Of a stretch of DNA of 29,209 nt, positions 15,546 to 22,341 are shown in pieces (within the stretch, counting starts at the first letter, position 1; every line of letters begins with the position of its first letter). This stretch comes from Acidobacteriota bacterium (GTDB taxonomy: Bacteria > Acidobacteriota > Holophagae > Thermotomaculales > Thermotomaculaceae). The position numbers and the translations under genes were made by a program. Below the pieces are notes generated by a model. The model did not search any database and was not told where the DNA came from. It worked only from the letters and a program-made list of their open reading frames with translations. The stretch is from the NCBI GenBank assembly GCA_003650445.1, contig QMQE01000003.1, positions 1-29,209 of the forward strand, written 5' to 3'.

Positions 15546-16367
15546 ATGAAGGGGTTTATCCTTGCCGCGGGGCTGGGTACAAGGCTTTTGCCCATTACCA
15601 GTCACATTCCCAAAGCACTGATTCCATTGGTTGACCGTCCGCTATCTGATTACGGCCTGGGAATCCTGAAGCAGGCTGGGGCAAGAGAAATCGGAATTAA
15701 TGCCCATCACCTTGCGGCACAGATTATTTCTTATGGCGAAGCAAGAAACCTGTTTGTATTTGAGGAACCGGAAATTCTGGGAACCGGGGGATATCTCCGG
15801 GCACTGGGTGCATTTTTTAATGAAAATATGCTGGTTGTGAACGGAGATGCGGTGTTTTTCGGTGACGAGGGATTTACCAGTCGGCTGGTGGAGCGGCACA
15901 AAAACAGTGCGAACCTGATTACACTGGTGGTAATGCGGCGCCCGAATTCTTCAAATGTTACGGGGATCGAGCTGGAAAGGGGACAGGTGACAGTGCTGGG
16001 TTCCGGCGAGTTTTTCTTTACCGGCTGCCAGATACTGTCCCCTGAAATTCTATCTATGGTGAAAACCCCATCCATCGTCCCCTTATACCGGGAGCTGATT
16101 TCGGCGGGAAAACTGGGTGCGGAAATCTTTTCAGGGGATTGGTTTGACTGTGGGACAAGGGCAGGGCTTCTTGCTGCGCACCGTTTCGTAAGTGGTAAAG
16201 AAAGATTCATTTATCCTGGTGCCAGGGTGGAACCCGGTGCCTGGATTCACAACAGTGTTGTCTACAGTGGGGGCATTGTTGGAGCCGAGGCTGATTTGGT
16301 TGACAGTGTTTTGTTCAAGGGGGTCGTTGGCTCCGGAAAACGGGTAGAGGGGGAAATACTGGCATGA
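15546..16367 (+). CDS. murU: Sugar-1-phosphate nucleotidyltransferase, MurU-like
   Basis: The 273-residue enzyme has the nucleotidyltransferase signature FILAAGLGTRLLPIT with IPKALIPL (residues 4-28, Lys23 contacting phosphate). It also has LGTGGYLRAL (78-87) and NGDAVFF (99-105), whose Asp101 should bind the metal. It joins a sugar 1-phosphate to a nucleotide. Short length and pairing with an AmgK-like kinase two genes downstream point to MurNAc-1-phosphate uridylyltransferase (MurU), giving UDP-MurNAc from recycled MurNAc. The last 50 residues form a partial left-handed beta-helix (IYPGARVEPGAWIHNS), more than a minimal MurU needs, so a GDP-mannose- or UDP-glucose-type pyrophosphorylase remains possible. 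No Shine-Dalgarno precedes the ATG; filler repeat runs right up to it. The stop overlaps the radC start (ATGA). Confidence 0.8.
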   Translation: MKGFILAAGLGTRLLPITSHIPKALIPLVDRPLSDYGLGILKQAGAREIGINAHHLAAQIISYGEARNLFVFEEPEILGTGGYLRALGAFFNENMLVVNGDAVFFGDEGFTSRLVERHKNSANLITLVVMRRPNSSNVTGIELERGQVTVLGSGEFFFTGCQILSPEILSMVKTPSIVPLYRELISAGKLGAEIFSGDWFDCGTRAGLLAAHRFVSGKERFIYPGARVEPGAWIHNSVVYSGGIVGAEADLVDSVLFKGVVGSGKRVEGEILA

Positions 16368-17020
16368 AGCCGAGGGAACGATTGCTTGAGTTGGGGCCTG
16401 AAGCCCTGACTGATGGCGAACTTGTGGCGATTTTGATGCGAACCGGGACAAGGGGGAAGGGGGTTGTGGAACTGGCGGAGGAACTGGTGAATGAGTCCGG
16501 TGGTCTGTCGGAACTATTTGACAGGGGGGTGGAGAGCCTTCTCATGGTCAAGGGCCTGGGGAAGGCCAAAGTTGCCACGCTGGCCGCGGTGATGGAGCTT
16601 TCCCGCCGTTATTATGAGAGTCAACTAAAACTCAGGGAAAACCGTTTCACTTCCCCGAAAGATGTCCACACCTTTCTCAAGGGCCGGGTGCTCACTGATG
16701 GAAGTGAGCGTTTTTATGTGCTGTTTCTGGATTCCCAGGGTGCATTGATTGAATTTGAACAGATGTTTCGAGGGAACCATAGTGCGGCTCCGGTATTTAT
16801 TTCCGAGATTATGAAAAAAGCGTTGAAATTAGAAGCTGCGTCCATTATCGTGGCGCACAATCATCCCTCCGGAAATCTTGCCCCCAGCCGGGAGGATCTG
16901 CTGGTTACAAAGAAACTGAACCAGGCGTGCAAGCTGATGGAGCTGGCGCTTCGGGACCATTTGATTTTTTCTCCGGTGGAGTTTGTTTCCCTCGCTGAGC
17001 GGGGAGAGCTTGGAGGTTGA
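16364..17020 (+). CDS. radC: RadC-family JAB/MPN protein
   Basis: The 218-residue protein matches RadC over its length. The N-terminal helix-hairpin-helix part contains LTDGELVAILMRTG (15-28) and LLMVKGLGKAKVATLAA (59-75). The C-terminal JAB1/MPN domain contains LDSQGALIEFEQMFRG (122-137) and the metal site HNHPSG (165-170) with Asp178 in PSREDLLVTKKL. Despite its name, the family has no proven role in recombination repair; the JAB fold suggests a metal-dependent hydrolase. It begins inside the stop codon of the murU-like gene and ends 3 bp before the amgK-like gene, so it is embedded in a peptidoglycan-recycling pair. The start is fixed by the overlap; the protein is slightly shorter at the N-terminus than many RadC proteins. 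Confidence 0.95.
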   Translation: MKPRERLLELGPEALTDGELVAILMRTGTRGKGVVELAEELVNESGGLSELFDRGVESLLMVKGLGKAKVATLAAVMELSRRYYESQLKLRENRFTSPKDVHTFLKGRVLTDGSERFYVLFLDSQGALIEFEQMFRGNHSAAPVFISEIMKKALKLEAASIIVAHNHPSGNLAPSREDLLVTKKLNQACKLMELALRDHLIFSPVEFVSLAERGELGG

Positions 17021-17023
17021 TAT

Positions 17024-17917
17024 ATGGGTGAAGGGCAAATTGAAGCCCCTGTCGGCTATACGAAACTGAAAGGAGATGCTTCCAGCCGGTCATATTTCAG
17101 GGGCAGAGGGCATATCCTTGTGAAATATCCTGCTGATTCAGGAGAATCTTTTGACAATTACCTGTTCTGGACAGAGCGCTATCTCAGGGCGGGAATCCCA
17201 GTACCGAAGATTCTCCGGTATGACAAAAAACGAATGGAAATGCAGCTGGAGGATTGGGGTGATACAGACGGGGTTACCTGGTTTCACCAACTGAGCCGTC
17301 CAGATGAAAGAACCGCCTTTGTCCGCTGTGTGTATGAGTATATCCCTTTGATTCAAGGGCTTTCAGCTTATGAGCCTGATCAGAAACGAATCAATCTGAA
17401 ATGGGAACTGGATTTCTTTCTGAAACATGCGCGGGACACGATTTTCAACAATCTTGATATTGCCTGGCTGGAATTCCTATGCAGGGAAATTATCCATGTG
17501 CTGGAAAACGGGAGATGGGTGTTGTCCCACCGGGACTATCATTTTCGTAACGTTCTGGTTAAAAACGGGGGGGGCTGTATCATTGATTTTCAGGACACCC
17601 GTCTTGCGCCGGAATTTTATGACATCGTTTCCCTTCTCTTTGATAACTATTTAGACCTGAAAGGCATTGCAGCCGGGATAGAACCCGAATTGGATGCTCC
17701 AGAACTTCGTTGGGCCGCATTGCAGCGAAACTTGAAAGCGCTTGGGACTTTTGCCTGGTTTGGCTACAAGCAGGGAAAAGACTGGTTTCGGGAATCCGTA
17801 CCTCTGGCCATGCGCCATGTGTTATCCCATCTCAATGCACTTGGCTTGGAAGCAGAAGCAGAAAAATGGCAAAAACTGATGGAATCCAGTCTCTTCCCCG
17901 ATCAAAAACAAGAGTGA
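17024..17917 (+). CDS. amgK: Aminoglycoside-phosphotransferase-fold sugar kinase, AmgK-like
   Basis: The 297-residue protein has an APH-type kinase fold. Lys34 in HILVKYP is the ATP-binding lysine. The catalytic loop is LSHRDYHFRNVLV (168-179; Asp171 catalytic, Asn176 metal-binding). The equivalent of the DFG segment is IIDFQDTRLAPEFYDIVSLLFD (Asp188). The HRDYHFRN/DFQD wording matches AmgK, the cytoplasmic kinase that phosphorylates the anomeric position of MurNAc and GlcNAc. Its product would feed the MurU-like enzyme encoded two genes upstream. GGAGGT lies about 6 nt before the ATG. It is 3 bp after radC, so all three genes are surely one transcript. Specificity is inferred from motif and context; other small-molecule kinases of this fold cannot be excluded. 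Confidence 0.82.
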   Translation: MGEGQIEAPVGYTKLKGDASSRSYFRGRGHILVKYPADSGESFDNYLFWTERYLRAGIPVPKILRYDKKRMEMQLEDWGDTDGVTWFHQLSRPDERTAFVRCVYEYIPLIQGLSAYEPDQKRINLKWELDFFLKHARDTIFNNLDIAWLEFLCREIIHVLENGRWVLSHRDYHFRNVLVKNGGGCIIDFQDTRLAPEFYDIVSLLFDNYLDLKGIAAGIEPELDAPELRWAALQRNLKALGTFAWFGYKQGKDWFRESVPLAMRHVLSHLNALGLEAEAEKWQKLMESSLFPDQKQE

Positions 17918-18169
17918 ATATGTGTGTGTGAGCGGGTATCAGGGAAATGCCTTGTTCTCTGTTTTTCCTGAAACTCACCTGGCCGCAACCTCAACCCTGC
18001 CTTCTCCTCAGACTGTCCCGTTCCGGTCAGAACTGAACACATACGCCACAGGTGCACAGAAACTGCATCAGTACTCGCACCTGGCAATTTTGCTGTCCCT
18101 TGAACAGCCCTGTTCGGCACCTGGGCCCTTAATTCGATTTCTTTTCCTCTGCGCGAAGGAAGTGCCGGC
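17918..18169. other. Convergent gap, no gene seen
   Basis: This 252-bp gap lies between the amgK-like gene and hemB, which converge. It contains a loose inverted repeat (TCAGGGAAA ... TTTTTCCTGA, about 17939-17971) that might end transcription weakly, and a CGCAACCTCAACCCTGCCTTC filler-type segment (17984-18004). The open frame running across it has no ribosome binding site and runs into hemB antisense. Confidence 0.5.
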
Positions 18170-19141
18170 TTATTTCAGTAGTTTCGTGGCATCCTTGGCG
18201 AAGTAGGTGAGAATGAGGTCTGCCCCGGCCCTCTTGATGCAGAGCAGCATCTCCATCATGGCGTTTTCCCGGTCAATCCAGCCCATTTTCGCCGCCGCGT
18301 TGACCATGGCATATTCCCCGCTGACGTTGTATGCGGCAACCGGCAGCACGGTGTTTCGCTTCACGTCGCTGATGATGTCAAGGTAGGGCATAGCGGGCTT
18401 CACCATGACAATGTCGGCATTTTCTTGTACATCCAGCATCACTTCTTTCATCGCTTCCCGGCGGTTTGCCGGATCCATCTGGTAGCTTTTTCGATCCCCG
18501 AACTGGGGTGGTGACTGGGCTGCGTCCCGGAAGGGGCCGTAGAAAGCTGATGCGTATTTTGCCGCGTATGACATGATGGGGATGTGGGGAAATCCTTTTT
18601 CATCCAGTGCCCGGCGAATCCGTCCGATCCGGCCGTCCATCATATCGGAGGGTGCCACCATATCCGCCCCGGCTCTGGCGTGGCTCACCGCTTCCCGTGC
18701 CAGCAGTTCGAGGGTTTTGTCATTGTGGACATCACCGTCTTCCACCAGGCCGCAGTGGCCGTGGGAGGTGTATTCGCACATGCAGACGTCGGTAATGACA
18801 TAGAGTTGATCTGTCAGTTCCTTGATGCGGCGAATTCCCCGCTGAATAATTCCCTCTTCCGCGTATGCCTCTGTTCCCAGCTCGTCTTTGTGTTCCGGAA
18901 TACCAAACAGGATTATGGATTTAATGCCCAGTTCCACCAGTTCATTGACTTCTTCCTCAATCCGGTCCACGGAGTACTGGAATGTTCCCGCCATGGAAGG
19001 GATCGGGTTCTTCACATTTTCACCATCAATAAGAAACAGCGGGTAAATAAAATCGTTGGGTGACAGGGTGGTTTCCCGAACCATGTCACGAATTAAACCG
19101 TTTCGGCGCAAGCGCCGGGCTCTCAATTCCGGAAATTTCAT
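18170..19141 (-). CDS. hemB: Porphobilinogen synthase (delta-aminolevulinate dehydratase)
   Basis: The 323-residue enzyme condenses two 5-aminolevulinate molecules into porphobilinogen in the cytoplasm, the first common step of tetrapyrrole synthesis. The catalytic zinc site is the three-cysteine type (Cys120, Cys122 and Cys130 in DVCMCEYTSHGHCG), so the enzyme should depend on zinc. The two substrate-binding lysines are Lys195 (MSYAAKYASAFYGPFR) and Lys248 (IVMVKPAMPYLDI). Length and motif order are those of the normal bacterial family. AGGAGG lies 5 nt before the ATG. It follows hemD by 31 bp on the same strand, forming a hemD-hemB unit. The other early heme genes are not in the window. Confidence 0.98.
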   Translation of the reverse strand: MKFPELRARRLRRNGLIRDMVRETTLSPNDFIYPLFLIDGENVKNPIPSMAGTFQYSVDRIEEEVNELVELGIKSIILFGIPEHKDELGTEAYAEEGIIQRGIRRIKELTDQLYVITDVCMCEYTSHGHCGLVEDGDVHNDKTLELLAREAVSHARAGADMVAPSDMMDGRIGRIRRALDEKGFPHIPIMSYAAKYASAFYGPFRDAAQSPPQFGDRKSYQMDPANRREAMKEVMLDVQENADIVMVKPAMPYLDIISDVKRNTVLPVAAYNVSGEYAMVNAAAKMGWIDRENAMMEMLLCIKRAGADLILTYFAKDATKLLK

Positions 19142-19172
19142 ATTATCCTCCTGTTTTTAAAAGACAAACACT

Positions 19173-19853
19173 TTATGAATTCTCAAGTTTTTTCTGACAA
19201 TACCGTACCGCATCCGCCATGGTAAAACGGGGTGGAACCGAACACGAAAGCCCGGCTTTCACGATGGTTTTTTCCGTCACGTCCCCGATGGCCACCAGCG
19301 TTTTGTCGAGAAGTATGCCCTTACCCCATTTCTCCACAAAACAACTGAAGCAGGACGGGCTGGCAAAAACCACGCCCCGAAATTCTCCGGCGGGAAGTAC
19401 ATTGTCCGCGCAGAGAGTTCGGTATACCACCAGTTTCTTAAAAAAAATTCCCTTCTTTGCAAAAGAAGCGGGTGGCTGAAAGGTGGAGCGGTCTGATGTG
19501 GGAAATAAAATTCCCCGGGCATTCGGAAATTGTGCCAGAAATTCCCCCGGCCAGTAGGTGGAGGAATATCGAGACGGCACGAATTTCACTTCCAGGCCTC
19601 CCTTTCGGGCAGTTTCTGCCGTCCTTTCTCCGACGCAGCCGATCTGAATTCCCCGGAGTAATTCCCTGGATACAGTATCCAGAAAAAACCGCACTCCCCG
19701 GCTGCTTCCAAAGAAAATCCAGTCAAATCCGATTTCGGGTAAGCTAATCGGAACCGCCTCAAACCGGATGAGTTCAAGGGGCACAATGTTGCTGTGATTT
19801 TCATTCAAGCGGGACAGACTTTCTTTTGAACCCACAGCCAGTATTCTGCTCAT
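19173..19853 (-). CDS. hemD: Uroporphyrinogen-III synthase
   Basis: The 226-residue product fits HemD, a sequence-diverse family recognised by two alternating domains. Seen here are DWIFFGSSRGVRFFLD (44-59), IGCVGERTAETARKGGLEVKFVP (71-93), VVYRTLCADN, VVFASPSCFSCFVEKWG and LVAIGDVTEKTIVKAGL in the expected order. It closes hydroxymethylbilane with inversion of ring D to give uroporphyrinogen III. Its position directly upstream of hemB supports the call. The ATG at 19853 has no Shine-Dalgarno, and an extended -10 ends only 6 nt before it, so the message may be leaderless. Confidence 0.88.
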   Translation of the reverse strand: MSRILAVGSKESLSRLNENHSNIVPLELIRFEAVPISLPEIGFDWIFFGSSRGVRFFLDTVSRELLRGIQIGCVGERTAETARKGGLEVKFVPSRYSSTYWPGEFLAQFPNARGILFPTSDRSTFQPPASFAKKGIFFKKLVVYRTLCADNVLPAGEFRGVVFASPSCFSCFVEKWGKGILLDKTLVAIGDVTEKTIVKAGLSCSVPPRFTMADAVRYCQKKLENS

Positions 19854-19859
19854 AGTTTC

Positions 19860-19868
19860 ATTGTACCA
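19860..19868 (-). promoter_or_regulatory. Extended -10 promoter adjoining hemD start
   Basis: On the minus strand TGGTACAAT (TGn plus TACAAT) ends 6 nt before the hemD ATG. A start 7 nt after the -10 would fall on or next to the A of the ATG. The -35 position at 17-nt spacing reads ACACCA, which is poor, as often seen with extended -10 promoters. Confidence 0.5.
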
Positions 19869-19897
19869 GAATCACATTCGACTGGTGTATGGCCTGT

Positions 19898-19926
19898 TTT
19901 ACAACTTATGCAAATTGACTTATAAT
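19898..19926 (+). promoter_or_regulatory. sigma70-type promoter of glmS
   Basis: TTTACA (19898-19903, five of six matches) is followed by 17 nt and a perfect TATAAT (19921-19926). Transcription should start near 19933, giving a leader of about 77 nt before the glmS ATG at 20010. The promoter is back to back with that of hemD within 60 bp. Confidence 0.85.
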
Positions 19927-19932
19927 GCCAGT

Positions 19933-19965
19933 AAGCCTGAATGTTTTGTTTGCGTTTTCGGGCTT
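19933..19965 (+). promoter_or_regulatory. Hairpin at the 5' end of the glmS leader
   Basis: AAGCCTGAA (19933-19941) pairs with TTCGGGCTT (19957-19965) over 9 bp with one G-U, with a 15-nt loop and four T residues at the 3' side. It begins at the predicted transcript start. It may stabilise the message or act as a weak attenuator; it does not look like the glmS ribozyme. Confidence 0.45.
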
Positions 19966-20009
19966 TTGAATGGCGGAATAAACCGGCAGTTTGCCAAAAT
20001 GAGGTCAAA

Positions 20010-21854
20010 ATGTGTGGGATTGTGTGTTACGCGGGCCGTCAAAATGCGGCACCGATTCTTCTTGAAGGATTGAAGCGCCTGGAATACCGGGGATATGATT
20101 CTGCCGGTATTGCCATTGTGGACAGTGAAAGGAAAACTGCCCACGTCGTAAAGTCGGTGGGGAAGGTTGCGGAACTGGAAAAAAAGCTCAATCTGAGAGA
20201 GTTACCCGGTAGCTGTGGTATTGCCCACACAAGATGGGCGACCCATGGAAAACCCACGGAAGAAAACGCACATCCCCACACCGACTGCAGCGGTGACATT
20301 ATGTTGATTCATAATGGCATTATTGAAAACTATGCTGAGCTGAAAGAAGAACTCAGCGGAAAAGGCCACAAATTCCGTTCTGAAACAGATACTGAAGTGC
20401 TTGCGCATCTCGTTGAAGAATACCTGAAAGAAACGGAACAACCGGATCTTCCGGAAGCTGTACGAAAGGCGCTGGGCCGGGTTTCCGGTACCTTCGGGAT
20501 TGCGGTTCTGCACCGGAATATTCCCGACAAAATCGTAGTGGCACGGAGGGGCAGCCCCCTTATTATCGGGGTTGGCCAGGACGAATTTCTTGCCGCTTCC
20601 GACATCAATGCCTTTATCCGCCATACCAACAAGGTTATTTATCTCAACGATGACGAAATGGCAATCCTGAATTCCACCAACATTACCATTACAGATTTGA
20701 ACCTGAATAAAATCGACAAGGAACTGGAAACGGTGGACTGGGAAGTTCTTGAAAGTGAAAAGAAAGGCTACAAACATTTCATGCTGAAAGAGATTTTCGA
20801 ACAGCCGGAGACAGTCCGGAACGCCATCCGGGGACGCATCATTGAAAGTGAAGGGATTTCAAAGCTTGGGGGCCTTGATTCGGTGCTGAACCGCCTGAAA
20901 AATCTGCAGCGGATGGTGTTTATTTCCTGCGGGACATCTTATTATGCGGGCCTTTACGCCAAATACCTCTTTGAGATGTTGACTGATCTGGATGTAAACG
21001 TGGATTTCGCATCGGAATTTCGTTACCGCAACCTCAGAATTGACGAGAATACATGTGTCGTGGCAATTTCCCAATCCGGAGAAACAGCTGATACGCTGGC
21101 AGCTCTCAGAGAATCAAGGCGAAAAGGCGCGCTGACGCTGGGACTGGTTAATGTAGTGGGATCCACAATCTCCAAGGAAACCGATGCCGGGGTGTACAAC
21201 CATGCCGGGCCGGAAATCGGTGTTGCATCCACCAAGATTTTCGTTTCCCAATGCACAATTCTGGCGCTGATGGCCCTCCTTGTCGGTCGAAGCCATCACC
21301 TCTCCATCAACGAAGGCATTCGCATTATCCAGGAACTGAAGAAAATCCCGGATTACATTAAAGAGGTGCTGAATCAGAACGAAGGCATTCGTGAACTGGC
21401 TTCACAGTTTCTAAACTACCATGATTTTCTCTTCCTGGGCCGGAATTTGAACTACCCCATTGCCATGGAAGGGGCGTTAAAGCTGAAAGAAATATCCTAT
21501 GTTCATGCCGAGGGCTACCCTGCGGGAGAAATGAAACATGGCCCTATCTCGCTGATTGATTCTCATTTCCCCACAGTTGCCATTGCTACGCAGGATTACT
21601 CCTATGACAAAATGTCCAACAATATTCAGGAAATTAAGGCCCGAAACGGCAGGGTTCTTGCCATTGCAACAAAAGGCGATACGGCCCTGTCCAACATGGT
21701 GGACGACGTGATTTACGTACCACGGACCGTCGAAGTTCTGCAGCCTATTATCAACGTCATCCCACTGCAGTTATTTGCATACCATGTGGCAGATTTGAAA
21801 GGCCGGGACGTGGACAAGCCCCGTAACCTTGCCAAGAGCGTAACAGTGGAATAA
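20010..21854 (+). CDS. glmS: Glutamine-fructose-6-phosphate aminotransferase (isomerizing)
   Basis: The 614-residue enzyme makes glucosamine-6-phosphate from fructose-6-phosphate and glutamine, the entry step to UDP-GlcNAc and thus to peptidoglycan and LPS. The start must be the ATG at 20010, because the next residue Cys (MCGIVCYAG) is the N-terminal nucleophile of the glutaminase. The frame remains open upstream to 19941, but that extension would bury it. GAGGT lies just upstream. The glutaminase part has HTRWATHGKP and HNGIIENY. The two SIS domains carry SCGTSYYAG, SQSGETADTL and HAEGYPAGEMKHGP. The C-terminus DVDKPRNLAKSVTVE is the canonical GlmS ending. It is monocistronic and convergent with anmK. 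Confidence 0.98.
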   Translation: MCGIVCYAGRQNAAPILLEGLKRLEYRGYDSAGIAIVDSERKTAHVVKSVGKVAELEKKLNLRELPGSCGIAHTRWATHGKPTEENAHPHTDCSGDIMLIHNGIIENYAELKEELSGKGHKFRSETDTEVLAHLVEEYLKETEQPDLPEAVRKALGRVSGTFGIAVLHRNIPDKIVVARRGSPLIIGVGQDEFLAASDINAFIRHTNKVIYLNDDEMAILNSTNITITDLNLNKIDKELETVDWEVLESEKKGYKHFMLKEIFEQPETVRNAIRGRIIESEGISKLGGLDSVLNRLKNLQRMVFISCGTSYYAGLYAKYLFEMLTDLDVNVDFASEFRYRNLRIDENTCVVAISQSGETADTLAALRESRRKGALTLGLVNVVGSTISKETDAGVYNHAGPEIGVASTKIFVSQCTILALMALLVGRSHHLSINEGIRIIQELKKIPDYIKEVLNQNEGIRELASQFLNYHDFLFLGRNLNYPIAMEGALKLKEISYVHAEGYPAGEMKHGPISLIDSHFPTVAIATQDYSYDKMSNNIQEIKARNGRVLAIATKGDTALSNMVDDVIYVPRTVEVLQPIINVIPLQLFAYHVADLKGRDVDKPRNLAKSVTVE

Positions 21855-22006
21855 GAAAATAAGCAATCGTATCTGTATCATCTTTCAACTTCTTTCTGGA
21901 AAAACCGGATGGCACTCTATGTTAATTGCTACGGGGTAACTCTGAGAGTTTATTTCTGACAATTTCAGAACGTATGTAAATCATGGAATAAGAAGAGAAG
22001 GATGCT

Positions 22007-22038
22007 CACCGCAGAGGCCGCCGAGTACGCCGAGGGGG
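22007..22038 (+). repeat. CGCAGAG-type environmental repeat, copy 1
   Basis: This copy reads CACCGCAGAGGCCGCCGAG followed by further CGAGG units. Such CGCAGAG-rich pieces recur in intergenic DNA of many uncultured bacteria. An inverted partner is at 22257-22291. Confidence 0.6.
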
Positions 22039-22256
22039 AGGAGAAAGACGGGGGAAGGGAAAAGAAGAGAATTTAACACAAGGGCACAAAGCCACAACAT
22101 TAAGAAAAGAAAGAGCTAATGTTTAGAGGAGCGGGAAACAGCCAATTCCTGCCACCTATCTCACCTGCCCGACTCGGCTTGTTTCTTATACCCCTTTCCC
22201 CACTCAACCTCAACCTTGCCTTCTACTCAACCTGGTCTTTCTCTTCCCTTCCCCTC

Positions 22257-22291
22257 AGCGGTCTTTGCGATCTCTGCGGTTAGTCTGGTGT
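22257..22291 (-). repeat. CGCAGAG-type environmental repeat, inverted copy
   Basis: On the minus strand it reads ACCGCAGAGATCGCAAAGAC, sharing ACCGCAGAG with copy 1 in opposite orientation. The pair brackets about 220 bp of filler. Confidence 0.6.
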
Positions 22292-22341
22292 CTGTTTCTG
22301 CTGTTTCCATTTCCAAATTTCAAATATGTTTGCTTAGAACT

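Larger units (their letters stand above)
21855..22341. other. 487-bp gene-free region with dispersed repeat segments
   Basis: The gap between the convergent glmS and anmK genes holds two adjacent small hairpins at 21938-21950 (AACTC-TGA-GAGTT) and 21954-21970 (TTCTGA/TCAGAA), which may end glmS transcripts. Next come a CACCGCAGAGG segment (22007-22038), an AACACAAGGGCACAAAG segment (22075-22095), a CACTCAACCTCAACCTTGCC segment (22201-22220), and an inverted relative of the first (22257-22291, GCGATCTCTGCGGT). The 13-mer ACTCTATGTTAAT occurs at 21914-21926 and again at 22339-22351. No coding region is supported. Confidence 0.7.

Noticed and set aside
17922..18206. Open frame after the amgK-like gene
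   Set aside because: It has no ribosome binding site, crosses filler repeat and ends inside hemB on the other strand.
19933..20009. glmS ribozyme or riboswitch in the glmS leader
   Set aside because: The leader is only about 77 nt and lacks the conserved ribozyme core.
19941..20009. Longer N-terminus for GlmS
   Set aside because: The catalytic cysteine must be the first residue after Met, which fixes the start at 20010.
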